A stretch of 52,457 bases of DNA, taken from JAYZDP01 sp036337765. GTDB lineage: Bacteria > Acidobacteriota > Thermoanaerobaculia > Multivoradales > Multivoraceae. The notes under the pieces are model-generated. The model saw only the letters and a list, made by a program, of their open reading frames with translations, searched no databases and was not told the origin of the DNA. The position numbers and the translations under genes were made by a program. Each line of letters begins with the position of its first letter. Position 1 is the stretch's first letter. The DNA lies in NCBI GenBank assembly GCA_036337765.1, contig JAYZDP010000050.1, forward strand, positions 1-52,457. Reading direction: 5' to 3'. Positions 18,909 to 27,497 of this stretch are shown one piece after another.

Positions 18909-19400
18909 CTACTCGGCGATGTGCCAGCCACTCTCGGCGACGCGCTCGATCGGGGCCCCTTCGGGAAGGCCGCCAAGATGCTGCGCTACGGTGAGCCCGT
19001 CGGCAAGACACAACTGTGGCTGCAGGTCGGCGAGGGGTTGGAGCACGAAGCGCCGCAGCGAGATCCTCGGATGCGGCAGCCGTAGCTCCTCGCGCTTGAT
19101 GATCCGATCGCCGTAAAGCAGCAGATCGATGTCGAGCTGTCGTGGTGACAGCCGCGGGCCTGACCGTCGGCCGGCACCCAGCTCGGTCGCCTTGGCCACG
19201 GCCAGCAGGTCCTCGGGGCCCAACTGCGTCCGCCCGACCAGGACGGTGTTGAGGTAGCTGGGTTGGGGAATCGGTGATTCAGCTACCGAGCGGTAGAGCG
19301 GTGCGACTGCGGTGTCGGAGAGATGGCGCGAGAGCGCCTGCAGTGCAGCGGCGAGGATCGTTCTAGAGGGGCCGAGGTTCGACCCCAGTCCGAGAGCCAC
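18909..19400 (-). CDS. folK: 6-hydroxymethyl-dihydropterin pyrophosphokinase
   Basis: Predicted 163 residues, GTG start. Transfers pyrophosphate from ATP to 6-hydroxymethyl-7,8-dihydropterin in folate synthesis. The start LGLGSNLG is the family signature, then PLYRSVAES..PQPSYLN and the metal/ATP motif PRQLDIDLLLYGD, and LRLPHPR near the end. Length is normal. It lies 22 bases after the FYDLN gene on the same strand. Confidence 0.93.
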   Translation of the reverse strand: MALGLGSNLGPSRTILAAALQALSRHLSDTAVAPLYRSVAESPIPQPSYLNTVLVGRTQLGPEDLLAVAKATELGAGRRSGPRLSPRQLDIDLLLYGDRIIKREELRLPHPRISLRRFVLQPLADLQPQLCLADGLTVAQHLGGLPEGAPIERVAESGWHIAE

Positions 19401-19422
19401 GAGAGGTCGGTCAGGCGTCGTT

Positions 19423-19632
19423 CTAGTCGCCGTCCTTGCTGGCCCGAGCCGCCTTCTTGGATTTGGTTTTCGCCGCAGCCTTGGCGGCCGTCTTCTTCGG
19501 CGTTTTGGCCTGAGGTGGGGGCTCTCCCTCCAAACCGGCGCCGCACTTCGGGCACACCGGATCAGAGGCGCCCAGATCGTAGTACTTCGTTTCGCAGTTG
19601 GAGCACTCGTGCTTGTCGCCTAGATCGTTCAT
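19423..19632 (-). CDS. FYDLN-type zinc-ribbon protein with Lys/Ala tail
   Basis: Predicted 69 residues from ATG 19632 with a GGGAG ribosome site. CSNCETKYYDLG and VCPKCGAG form the two zinc knuckles of the small TIGR02300/FYDLN acid family. The last 30 or so residues are a KTAAKAAAKTKSKKA-type tail like histone H1 or AlgP repeats, so nucleic-acid contact is plausible. The family function is unknown. A good promoter match lies upstream. Confidence 0.8.
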   Translation of the reverse strand: MNDLGDKHECSNCETKYYDLGASDPVCPKCGAGLEGEPPPQAKTPKKTAAKAAAKTKSKKAARASKDGD

Positions 19633-19661
19633 TACAGCTCCCACGGCCCGAATGGAGAGGG

Positions 19662-19691
19662 AACGTAGCAACGCGCCTCCGCCGGTGTCAA
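19662..19691 (-). promoter_or_regulatory. Candidate sigma-70 promoter of the FYDLN gene and folK
   Basis: On the minus strand a perfect TTGACA (19691-19686) is followed after 18 bases by TACGTT (19667-19662). The leader would be about 25-30 bases with GGGAG before the ATG at 19632. The -10 box matches 4 of 6 positions. Confidence 0.45.
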
Positions 19692-19747
19692 GAAACTTCT
19701 CAGAGAGCGCGATTTGCACCTTGATACGATGCCGCGAGGCGGAAAGA

Positions 19748-20452
19748 GTGCGCGCCAAGCTTCTATTTCTTGCAGTCTCGGCGTTGGTCGTCTCCGCGTC
19801 CCTGGTGGCCCAGGGGCTGCCCGACCCCACCGACGAGAGCCAGTCAGCCACCGACCGGTTGCTGGCCCTGGTCGAGCGCATGAAGCTCGAGCAGAAGGGC
19901 ATCGAGACCCTGCAGGCCAGCTTTTCGCAGACCACCCGATCGGAGCTGCTGTTGGAGGACGAGGAGTCCAAGGGCTACTTCTATTACCAGGCGCCCGACA
20001 AGGTGCGCTGGGAGTACAGCGAGCCGACGCCGAAGGTGGTGGTGATCAACGGCGTGAATCTGGTTACCTGGTACAAGGACCTCGGTCGCGCCGAGCGTCG
20101 CCGTGTGGGGCGCTACTCCGATGCAGTCTTCAAGTACCTCGGCGCCAGCGGTTCTCTCGAGACCTTGATGGACTACTTTGCACTGATCGTGCGCTGGCCC
20201 GAGAGTCAGGACGATCCCTATCGGGTGCGCCTTGAGCCGCGCTATGCGCGGGTCGAAAAGCGGCTCAAGGAGATGAGCCTTGCCGTTCACGGCGATCTCT
20301 ACGTGCCGGTCGAGCTGCGCTACGTCGAGCCTTCCGGAGACTCTTCCGAGTATCTCTTCACCGGCTTCCGCTTCAACGAAGAGATCCCCGAAGATCGGTT
20401 CAGCGTCGATCTGCCGCCGGACGTAGATGTCCGCGTGGTCAGCGGGGGGTAG
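19748..20452 (+). CDS. lolA: Outer-membrane lipoprotein carrier LolA
   Basis: Predicted 234 residues from GTG 19748, chosen because GAGG lies eight bases upstream and a signal peptide (KLLFLAVSALVVSASLVAQG) follows directly. The mature part has LQASFSQTTRSEL, GYFYYQAPDKVRWEYSEP and a VVINGVNLVTWYKDL strand, the usual LolA pattern. It carries lipoproteins across the periplasm. Its stop codon TAG (20450-20452) is the first triplet of repeat R3, which separates it from tgt. Confidence 0.9.
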   Translation: MRAKLLFLAVSALVVSASLVAQGLPDPTDESQSATDRLLALVERMKLEQKGIETLQASFSQTTRSELLLEDEESKGYFYYQAPDKVRWEYSEPTPKVVVINGVNLVTWYKDLGRAERRRVGRYSDAVFKYLGASGSLETLMDYFALIVRWPESQDDPYRVRLEPRYARVEKRLKEMSLAVHGDLYVPVELRYVEPSGDSSEYLFTGFRFNEEIPEDRFSVDLPPDVDVRVVSGG

Positions 20453-20564
20453 CGGGGGTCGTGGTAGTCATGGCTGGCGACTCGTCGAGTCTGTAGCGCG
20501 CTCATCCCACGACCCCCGCTACTGTTGTTGTCCCTCCGGGGGGCGCTGGCCGCGCAGGCCGGAG
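20450..20564 (+). repeat. Stop-codon-linked two-module repeat, copy R3 (lolA/tgt)
   Basis: Module A (20450-20521) has perfect 15-base arms, TAGCGGGGGTCGTGG and CCACGACCCCCGCTA, around a loop starting TAGTCATGG and ending GCGCGCTCATC. The T and A at the thirteenth arm position replace C and G of other copies, a change that preserves pairing. Module B follows (short form): TTGTTGTCCCTCCGGGG, GCGCTGGCCGCGCAGG, CCGGAG. The first TAG is the stop codon of lolA. The remaining 20565-20623 carries the tgt leader and nothing else visible. Confidence 0.88.
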
Positions 20565-20623
20565 CTGCCCGGAGATGCGTGCCTCGGTGATTGTGAGATT
20601 GGCCTTGTTGGAGATGCTTCGTT

Positions 20624-21745
20624 TTGCGTTTCGAGGTGACTAGTTCCCAGGGGCGTGCCCGGGTTGGGCGGTTGCATACTGCGCACGGCGTGGTCGACAC
20701 GCCTGCATTCATGCCCGTAGGGACGCTGGGTGCGGTGAAAGGGATCGGTCCCCTCGACTTGGCGGCGCTGGGGGCGCAGGTGATGTTGGCCAATCTCTAC
20801 CACCTGACCTTGCGCCCTGGTATTGAGGTGATCGAGGAGCTTGGCGGGCTACATGCCTTTACCGGCTGGCCGGGCGTCCTGCTCACGGATAGCGGCGGCT
20901 ACCAGGTCTTCAGTCTCGCCGAGCTGCGCGAGATCGATGACCAGGGGGTGCGCTTTCGCAACCACCTCGACGGTTCTCCGGTCGCGCTCACGCCGGAGTC
21001 GGTGGTGCGCTCGCAAGAGCGTATGGGTGTCGACATCGCGATGGTTCTGGACGAGTGCCCGCCGTGGCCGGTGGAGGCCGACGTCGCCGCGGCTTCGCTC
21101 GAGCGCACCACGCGCTGGGCGCAGCGTTCCCGCGAGGCGCACTCGATCGCCGCCACTGCACTGTTCGGCATCGTTCAAGGTAGCTTCTACCCGAAGCTGC
21201 GCGAGCGGGCCGCCGATTCTCTGCGTGCGCTCGACTTCGATGGCTACGCGATCGGCGGAGTGAGTGTCGGCGAGCCGCCGCGGCTGGGACGCTCGACCGT
21301 CGAGCAGGTGGGCGCGCTGCTGCCAGAAGACCGTCCGCGCTATCTGATGGGACTCGGCACGCCAGCGGATCTCCTGCACGGTATCCGCAACGGCATGGAT
21401 CTGTTCGACTGTGTGCTGCCGGCACGCAACGCACGCCATGGGCTGCTTTACACGCGCGATGGCGAGATCCGGATCAAGAACGCCCGTTACCGAGACGACC
21501 CCAGGCCCGTCGACGAGGCCTGTTCGTGCCCGGTATGCGGCTCCACCAGCCGTGCTTTTCTGCATCATCTGATGCGCAGCAGAGAGATCACCGCAGCGGT
21601 GCTGGCGACTACCCACAACCTCCGCTTCTACCTTGACTTTGTGGCTGATCTCAGGCACGCTCTCGCGTCCGGGGATTTCGAGGATTCGGCCGCTCTCATC
21701 GCCGAGTGCTACGCCGCCGACGACCCCGGCGGCCAACTTTCCTGA
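20624..21745 (+). CDS. tgt: Queuine tRNA-ribosyltransferase
   Basis: Predicted 373 residues from TTG 20624, the only in-frame start before the conserved domain. Exchanges G34 for the queuosine precursor in tRNAs. DSGGYQVFSL holds catalytic Asp89; the nucleophile is Asp262 in LFDCVLPARNARHG. Zinc ligands are Cys300, Cys302, Cys305 and His331. It is upstream of yajC-secD-secF, the classical tgt-yajC-secDF order, with 22 bases to yajC. Confidence 0.96.
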   Translation: MRFEVTSSQGRARVGRLHTAHGVVDTPAFMPVGTLGAVKGIGPLDLAALGAQVMLANLYHLTLRPGIEVIEELGGLHAFTGWPGVLLTDSGGYQVFSLAELREIDDQGVRFRNHLDGSPVALTPESVVRSQERMGVDIAMVLDECPPWPVEADVAAASLERTTRWAQRSREAHSIAATALFGIVQGSFYPKLRERAADSLRALDFDGYAIGGVSVGEPPRLGRSTVEQVGALLPEDRPRYLMGLGTPADLLHGIRNGMDLFDCVLPARNARHGLLYTRDGEIRIKNARYRDDPRPVDEACSCPVCGSTSRAFLHHLMRSREITAAVLATTHNLRFYLDFVADLRHALASGDFEDSAALIAECYAADDPGGQLS

Positions 21746-21767
21746 ACAGTCTTAGAGGTTCGATGCG

Positions 21768-22082
21768 ATGGGTTTCTTGGGGCTGATGCAAGGCGATGCG
21801 ACCCAGGGCCTGTTGAGCTTCCTGCCGCTGTTGCTGATCTTCGGCATCTTCTACTTCCTCGTCATCGCGCCGGCGCGTAAGCGCCAGAAGCAGCTCCAGT
21901 TCACGCTCGATGCCCTGAAGAAGGGGGATCGCGTCCTCACCAACGGCGGCATCTACGGCGAGGTCGTTTCGATCGACGGCGCACGGGTGATTCTTAAGAT
22001 CGCGGACAACGTTCGTATCAAGGTTGCGAAGTCGGCGATCGCCGGCCTCGAGGGTGACGAGGCCGCGGAGACCTCTTCGTGA
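21768..22082 (+). CDS. yajC: Preprotein translocase accessory subunit YajC
   Basis: Predicted 104 residues. One N-terminal transmembrane helix (LLSFLPLLLIFGIFYFLV) is followed by APARKRQKQLQ and the domain motif GDRVLTNGGIYGEVVSI. It associates with SecDF at the inner membrane. The end overlaps the start of secD by four bases. Confidence 0.95.
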   Translation: MGFLGLMQGDATQGLLSFLPLLLIFGIFYFLVIAPARKRQKQLQFTLDALKKGDRVLTNGGIYGEVVSIDGARVILKIADNVRIKVAKSAIAGLEGDEAAETSS

Positions 22083-23650
22083 GCCGCAGTCTCCTGGTCC
22101 GAGGGATCTTCATCCTGGCGGTGGTCGGCGGTGCGGCGTTGCTTGCGAGTCCGCCGCGGGAAAAGATCAATCTCGGCCTCGATCTTCGTGGCGGCATCCG
22201 GCTGATCCTCGAGGTCCAGACCGAGGACGCGCTACGGGCGGAGGCAGACCAGGATCTCGAGTCGCTGCTGTCGCTACTCGAAGACCGTGGCGTTTCGGGC
22301 GCGAGTGCCACCCGGACCGGCGACAACAGCTTCGAGCTCACCGGTGTTGGTGCCTCGAATGACGACGAGATCAACGACATCGCCGACAACAACCTCGCGT
22401 TCTGGAACCATCGCCGCTCCGGCGAATCGGTGATCTTCCAGCGGCGTATTGAGGAGACCGCCGAGATCCGCGACCAGGCCGTGCGCCAGGCGGAGCAGAC
22501 CATCCGCAATCGGGTCGACGCCTTCGGGGTGGCCGAGCCGGTGATTGCTCGACAGGGGCTCGGCTCTAATCGCATCGAGGTCCAGTTGCCGGGGGTCGAC
22601 GATCCTGAGCGCATCAAGGACTTGATCAAGAACACGGCCTTTCTCGAGTTCCGCTTCTCCGAGTTCCCCACCAACGGGCTGCCGGTGTCGCAGGCCGAGA
22701 TCCTGCGCAACTTCGGGGGAACGCTGCCCTCGAGGCTCGAGATAGTTCCGCAGGAGCAGCTAGACGCCGACGGCAACGTGGTGTCTACCGGCTACATGGC
22801 ACTCGAGAAACGTCCGGTCGTCACCGGGCGCGATCTGCGCACGGCGCGAGCGGGACTCGGGGACTTCAACGAGCCGGTGGTCCTCTTCTATCTGAGCCAG
22901 GAGGGCGGACGGATGTTCGGCGAGGCGACCGCTGCGAACATCGGTCGCAACTTGGCGATCGTGCTCGACGGCAAGATCCAGTCGGCCCCCGAGATCCAAT
23001 CGCGGATCGACGACTCAGGGCGCATCGAGGGCAGCTTCACGCAGACCGAAGTCGAGGACCTGGTGACCGTGCTGCGCTCCGGTGCGCTGCCGGCCGGCAT
23101 CTTGTACCTGGAAGAGCGTACCGTCGGTCCGTCGTTGGGCCAGGACTCGATCGATCAAGGTGTGAAAGCGGGTCTAGCGGGCGGCGGTCTGGTGGTGCTG
23201 ACGATGCTGATCGTGTACCGGCGCAGTGGTGTGAACGCGGTGTTCGCGCTGACCTTCAACGTCGTACTCATCTTTGGCCTCTTGGCTTACTTTGGCGCCA
23301 CCCTCACCCTGCCAGGTATCGCCGGCATCATCCTCACGGTGGGCATGGCCGTCGATGCCAACGTGCTCATCTTCGAGCGCATCAAGGAAGAGCTGCGTAG
23401 TGGCAAGACCGTCAAGACCGCCGTTTCGACCGGTTTTGGCAAGGCCTGGACCTCGATCTTCGATGCCAACGTCACCACCATGATCGCGGCGCTGTTTCTC
23501 TTTCAATTCGGCACCGGTCCGATTCGTGGCTTCGCCTTGACCCTGTCGATCGGCATCCTCGCGTCCCTCTTCACTGCGGTCTTCAACAGCCGCTTCATGT
23601 TCGATCTCCTTCTGTCCCGGCGCACGCGAGTCGAGCGTCTGTCGATCTGA
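22079..23650 (+). CDS. secD: Protein translocase subunit SecD
   Basis: Predicted 523 residues, GTG start overlapping yajC (GTGA). One N-terminal helix, then GLDLRGGIRLILEV, the periplasmic P1 domain, and five C-terminal helices with TVGMAVDANVLIFERIKEEL, the proton-relay helix of SecD. With SecF it uses the proton gradient to pull proteins across the membrane. secF starts nine bases downstream. Confidence 0.96.
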   Translation: MSRSLLVRGIFILAVVGGAALLASPPREKINLGLDLRGGIRLILEVQTEDALRAEADQDLESLLSLLEDRGVSGASATRTGDNSFELTGVGASNDDEINDIADNNLAFWNHRRSGESVIFQRRIEETAEIRDQAVRQAEQTIRNRVDAFGVAEPVIARQGLGSNRIEVQLPGVDDPERIKDLIKNTAFLEFRFSEFPTNGLPVSQAEILRNFGGTLPSRLEIVPQEQLDADGNVVSTGYMALEKRPVVTGRDLRTARAGLGDFNEPVVLFYLSQEGGRMFGEATAANIGRNLAIVLDGKIQSAPEIQSRIDDSGRIEGSFTQTEVEDLVTVLRSGALPAGILYLEERTVGPSLGQDSIDQGVKAGLAGGGLVVLTMLIVYRRSGVNAVFALTFNVVLIFGLLAYFGATLTLPGIAGIILTVGMAVDANVLIFERIKEELRSGKTVKTAVSTGFGKAWTSIFDANVTTMIAALFLFQFGTGPIRGFALTLSIGILASLFTAVFNSRFMFDLLLSRRTRVERLSI

Positions 23651-23659
23651 CCCGACCCC

Positions 23660-24805
23660 ATGCAGCTTTTCGGCGACAGTCGTTTCGACTTCATGAAGTA
23701 CCGGCGCGTGATGGTGCCGGTGTCGCTGGTTGCCTTCGTGCTGTCGTTGGGAGCGCTAGCGACTGTCGGTTTGAACATGGGAATCGACTTCGCTGGGGGC
23801 ACTCAGCTGGTGGTGCGTTTCCGCGACCCGCCCGAGGTCGACGGTCTTCGCGACCTTCTCGAGGGAGCGGGAATCGCCGATGCAGGCATCCAGAGCTTCG
23901 GCGATGAGGGCGACAACGAGGTACTGATCAAGACGCCGCTGGTTGTAGGCCAGGACGAGGGGCAGCGCGACGAGGTGGTCGCGGCGCTCGACGGTGCCTT
24001 CAACTCAGGATCCGGCGACATCGACCTCAACCAACAGGGGGCTGCGACCCTCGCGACCCTGCTCGTGCAGCAGGATCCGGACGACCAGCTGCGTCTCGGC
24101 GACGATGTCGCGCGTGCTTACTACGATGGCGTCGCTAAGGCGGTGTTGGAGGTGCGACGTCAGAGCGGTCTGATCGCGGATTGGAGCCAGATCGAGGTGG
24201 TCGAGGGAGTGAGCTCGGCCGCGATGTCGACGATTCAGGGCGGAGCCAGCCTCGGCTCGTTCGCGGTTCTGGGAGGTGGCAACGTCGGGCCGCAGATCGG
24301 TAGCGAGCTGCGTAACCGGGGTGTGCTCGCGGTGGTCTTCTCGCTCTTCGGCATGATGGCGTACATCTGGTACCGCTTCGAGCTGCGCTTCGGCGTTGGA
24401 GCCCTCGTCGCCCTGGTACACGATGTGGTGATCGCGCTCGGTTTATACGTAGTTCTCGGCTATGAGTTCGACGTCACCTCGATCGCGGCGTTCCTCACGG
24501 TCGTCGGCTATTCGGTCAACGACTCGGTGGTGATCTTCGATCGCGTGCGCGAGAACCTGCGGCGCACCCGTCGCGAGAGCCTGGTGACCGTCATCAATCA
24601 CAGCCTCAACCAGACCTTGTCGCGCACGCTCCTGACCTCGGGCACGACGCTTCTCGCTGTCTCCACCCTGTTCGTCTTCGGCGGCGACGTGCTTCGCGGC
24701 TTTTCGTTCGTGCTGATGATGGGCGTCCTCGTCGGCACCTACTCGTCGATTTTCGTCGCCAGCCCCACGGTCCTGCTTTGGGAACGCTTGCGCCGGGGGC
24801 GCTAG
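23660..24805 (+). CDS. secF: Protein translocase subunit SecF
   Basis: Predicted 381 residues, longer than the E. coli protein because the periplasmic region (about 60-200) is extended. MGIDFAGGTQLVVRF is the SecF signature near the N-terminus, and VGYSVNDSVVIFDRVREN is the conserved transmembrane motif. Its stop codon TAG (24803-24805) is the first triplet of repeat R4. Confidence 0.95.
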   Translation: MQLFGDSRFDFMKYRRVMVPVSLVAFVLSLGALATVGLNMGIDFAGGTQLVVRFRDPPEVDGLRDLLEGAGIADAGIQSFGDEGDNEVLIKTPLVVGQDEGQRDEVVAALDGAFNSGSGDIDLNQQGAATLATLLVQQDPDDQLRLGDDVARAYYDGVAKAVLEVRRQSGLIADWSQIEVVEGVSSAAMSTIQGGASLGSFAVLGGGNVGPQIGSELRNRGVLAVVFSLFGMMAYIWYRFELRFGVGALVALVHDVVIALGLYVVLGYEFDVTSIAAFLTVVGYSVNDSVVIFDRVRENLRRTRRESLVTVINHSLNQTLSRTLLTSGTTLLAVSTLFVFGGDVLRGFSFVLMMGVLVGTYSSIFVASPTVLLWERLRRGR

Positions 24806-24937
24806 CGGCGGTCGCGGTGGTGATGACGGTGGGGCGTTTCATTAGCGTGCCGCGCTCATACCGCGACCCCCGCTAGCCTGTTGTCCCTCCGGGGCGCGCT
24901 CGCCGCCCGGTGCTCCGGCAGAGCGCAGGCCCGGAGG
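24802..24937 (+). repeat. Stop-codon-linked two-module repeat, copy R4 (secF/rel)
   Basis: Module A (24802-24876) begins and ends with CTAG; the arms TAGCGGCGGTCGCGGT and ACCGCGACCCCCGCTA pair with one mismatch. Module B (about 24879-24937) is bounded by the perfect inverted repeat CCTCCGGG (24886-24893) and CCCGGAGG (24930-24937) and carries the same 18-base insert as R1. The TAG at 24803-24805 is the secF stop codon. The GGAGG at the B edge would be a good ribosome site for a TTG at 24945 in the rel frame. Confidence 0.88.
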
Positions 24938-25033
24938 ACGCCACTTGAGCGATCTTTCGACTGGTAGTTGGCGACAGGCGGGTGGATACTGGCTGGCTCG
25001 ACGCGACATGCCGGCGCCGTGGCGAGCTGCCGC

Positions 25034-25055
25034 GGGGATGACACACGTCATCCCC
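25034..25055. promoter_or_regulatory. Perfect 9-bp inverted repeat abutting the rel start
   Basis: GGGGATGAC-ACAC-GTCATCCCC ends immediately before ATG 25056. No Shine-Dalgarno sequence separates it from this ATG. It may be an operator or a translation-controlling hairpin, or the true start may be the TTG at 24945 or GTG at 25074. The remainder of 24938-25033 shows no gene. Confidence 0.4.
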
Positions 25056-27329
25056 ATGGCTACTATCGTCGGCGTGCCGACGATTGCGTTCAGCCGCTCC
25101 AAGGTGGAGGCGCCGAGCCTCCCGCGAGGACCTGTGCGCTTTGAGGACGTGCTGGCGACCCTGGGAGCTGGCGGTCGTGAGGTCGACGAGAGCTGGCTGC
25201 GCTCGATTCACGAGTATGCGGCCCGAATGCACGACGGGCAGAAGCGTCAGTCCGGCGAGCCGTACTACAACCATCCGCTGCAGGTCGCTCACCTGCTCGC
25301 CGAGCTGAAGTTCGATCCGAGCTGTGTGGCGGTGGCGCTGCTGCACGATGTGCTCGAGGACACCGGAGCGACCAAGGAGGACCTCAGCGAGGCCTTCGGC
25401 CGCGAGCTCGCATCACTGGTCGATGGTGTGTCGAAGATCGGCCGCCACGAGTACGTACGCAAAGACCAGGCCCAAGCCGAGACTTTCCGCAAGCTCATCC
25501 TGGCGTCGGCGCGCGATATCCGGGTCATCCTGGTAAAGATCGCCGATCGGCTGCACAACATGCAGACTCTCGAGCATCTAGAGCCGGAAAAGAGGAGCCG
25601 CATCGCGCAGGAGACGCTCGAGATCTACGCGCCGCTTGCCCATCGACTCGGGATGTCACGGGTAAAGACCGAGCTCGAGGACCTGTCGTTCTTTCATCTC
25701 TACCCGCAGCAGTTCGCTGACCTGCAGCAGCAGTTGCGCGAGCGCGTCAAGTCGGGCCGTGCCACGACCCGTCGCATCCAGGAACGCTTGGCGAAGGAGC
25801 TCGAGGGCGCGGACATCGAGGCGGATATCAGTTCCCGGGTGAAGGGCTACTACTCGATCTACCAGAAGCTCGGCCGACTTGGCATCGACCTGCCTCAGCT
25901 TTACGACCATCTGGCTTTCCGCATAGTGACGCCGACCGTCCGCGATACCTATGCGGCGCTCGGCATCGTCCACCAGACGTGGCGACCGATTCCCGGCAGG
26001 TTCAAGGACTACATCGCGGTTCCCAAACCGAACCTCTACCAGTCGTTGCACACCACGGTGGTGCAAAGTGAGGGCCGGCCCTTCGAAGTCCAGATCCGTA
26101 CGGACGAGATGGACACGGTTGCCGAGGAGGGCATCGCCGCGCACTGGCGCTACAAGGAGGGGCGGGTCTCGACGGAGGCGAGCGACTCCAATGTCCGTTG
26201 GCTCAGGCAGCTGCTCGAGTGGCAGCGTTCCGAACAGGAGCCGCGAGTCTTTCTCGAGAATCTGAAACTCGACCTCTACCAAGAGGAAGTCTACGTCTTC
26301 AGTCCCAAGGGGGACGTCTACTCCTTTCCTCGCGGTGCGACCCCGTTGGACTTCGCCTATCGCGTGCATACCGACCTCGGGCACCATTGCTCGGGTGCCC
26401 GCATCAACGGCAAGTTGGTACCGTTGCGCACCGAGCTGCGCAACGGCGACGTCGCCGAGATCCAGACCCGGGCGACTCGGGTGCCGTCGCGCGACTGGCT
26501 CAAGATGGTGCGCACCTCGCGGGCGCGCTCGAAGATTCGTCAATGGCTCAACACGCAGCAGAAGAAGGAAGCCATCGACATCGGCCGCAAGCTCTTCGAG
26601 CAGGAGTTGCGAAAGCTCAAGCTTCCGTCCAAGCCGGTGCTCGCGTCCGTTGCCTTCAAGGAGCTGCTGCAGGCCGAGGGCCTAGCGCGAGTCGAGGGTC
26701 TCTACAGCCGCATCGGCTTCGGCAAGACGCAGGTCAAGCACGTGCTGAAGCGGCTGGTGGAGAGTGAGTCGCTGCCGACAGAGGCGGAGCCCGGCCGTAT
26801 CCGGCGAGCTGTGGAAAAGCTGTTCCCGGCTGCCAGCGCCGCGGTGAGTGTGCGCGGTGAGGGGGATCTTCTCGCTGCGATCGCGCGCTGCTGCAACCCG
26901 GTTCCAGGCGAGCCGATCGTCGGCTACGTCACGCGGGGCCGCGGCATCTCGGTGCACTCCGAGGACTGCACCAACGTCAAGAATCTGCTCTACCATCCGG
27001 AGCGCGAGATCGAGGTCCAGTGGTCGATCGAGGGAGACACGGTCTACCCGGTGGTCCTGCGGGTCGAGACGCTCGACCAGACAGGGGTGTTGGCTCGGCT
27101 GACCGAGGTGATCGCCAAGCGCGACTCGAACATCCGCAACATCGAGGCGGCTGGTTCCGGTGGCGAGCGCGCCACGATCGAGATCGTGGTCGAGGTTCGC
27201 GACCAGAAACAGCTCGGTAAGCTTCGCGAGGCGATCCTCGGTTTGCCGCAGGTTCTGCGAGTGACTCGCCAGCGCGGGAGTCGTAAAGGCTTCCGTTCTA
27301 CGCCCTCCGCACCGCACCGCGTGAGCTGA
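25056..27329 (+). CDS. rel: Bifunctional (p)ppGpp synthetase/hydrolase
   Basis: Predicted 757 residues from ATG 25056; TTG 24945 (good GGAGG, 37 residues more) and GTG 25074 are alternatives. Order of domains: HD hydrolase with HPLQVAHLL and LLHDVLEDT; synthetase with RVKGYYSIYQKL and YDHLAFRIV; TGS with YVFSPKGDVYSFPRGATPLDFA; a conserved-cysteine segment IARCCNPVPGEP; and a C-terminal ACT domain with RLTEVIAKRDSNIRNIE. An intact HD motif suggests it both makes and degrades the alarmone. Length is normal for Rel/SpoT. Confidence 0.93.
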   Translation: MATIVGVPTIAFSRSKVEAPSLPRGPVRFEDVLATLGAGGREVDESWLRSIHEYAARMHDGQKRQSGEPYYNHPLQVAHLLAELKFDPSCVAVALLHDVLEDTGATKEDLSEAFGRELASLVDGVSKIGRHEYVRKDQAQAETFRKLILASARDIRVILVKIADRLHNMQTLEHLEPEKRSRIAQETLEIYAPLAHRLGMSRVKTELEDLSFFHLYPQQFADLQQQLRERVKSGRATTRRIQERLAKELEGADIEADISSRVKGYYSIYQKLGRLGIDLPQLYDHLAFRIVTPTVRDTYAALGIVHQTWRPIPGRFKDYIAVPKPNLYQSLHTTVVQSEGRPFEVQIRTDEMDTVAEEGIAAHWRYKEGRVSTEASDSNVRWLRQLLEWQRSEQEPRVFLENLKLDLYQEEVYVFSPKGDVYSFPRGATPLDFAYRVHTDLGHHCSGARINGKLVPLRTELRNGDVAEIQTRATRVPSRDWLKMVRTSRARSKIRQWLNTQQKKEAIDIGRKLFEQELRKLKLPSKPVLASVAFKELLQAEGLARVEGLYSRIGFGKTQVKHVLKRLVESESLPTEAEPGRIRRAVEKLFPAASAAVSVRGEGDLLAAIARCCNPVPGEPIVGYVTRGRGISVHSEDCTNVKNLLYHPEREIEVQWSIEGDTVYPVVLRVETLDQTGVLARLTEVIAKRDSNIRNIEAAGSGGERATIEIVVEVRDQKQLGKLREAILGLPQVLRVTRQRGSRKGFRSTPSAPHRVS

Positions 27330-27497
27330 CGTTTGAATCGCGACTGGCGTAGGGGTGGCGCCCCGTAGTATTTATTGATATATTGATGTTTATACATGTT
27401 CTGACATCCCACTTTTTTTGGTTGATACGGTCTCGTAAAGCTTTAGATGTTTGGGTCTAAATACCCATATTCATGGCCTTTTTGTAGGGGGTAGAAG
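27330..27497. other. AT-rich leader between rel and pilM
   Basis: Unlike the rest of the window, 27365-27480 is rich in A and T. A weak hairpin GGGGT-GGC-GCCCC (27352-27364) after rel may act as a terminator before TAGTATTTATT. TTGATA occurs at 27375 and 27422, and a small GGGT-CTAAAT-ACCC hairpin at 27453-27466. The pil operon promoter is probably here but I cannot fix it, and I see no sigma-54 TGGC/TTGC pair. I see no gene in the interval. Confidence 0.5.

Noticed and set aside
20450..20564. Module A/B copies as integron attC sites
   Set aside because: They sit at gene ends and form hairpins, but I find no RYYYAAC/GTTRRRY core pair conserved among copies, no integrase, and the neighbours are housekeeping genes.
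24802..24937. Module A as ordinary Rho-independent terminators
   Set aside because: The stems are strong but the loops are long, no T-run follows, and a second conserved stem-loop is attached; simple terminators would not share such sequence.
27330..27497. Cyclic-dinucleotide riboswitch before pilM
   Set aside because: No GEMM-like core or tetraloop/receptor pattern can be seen in the AT-rich leader.
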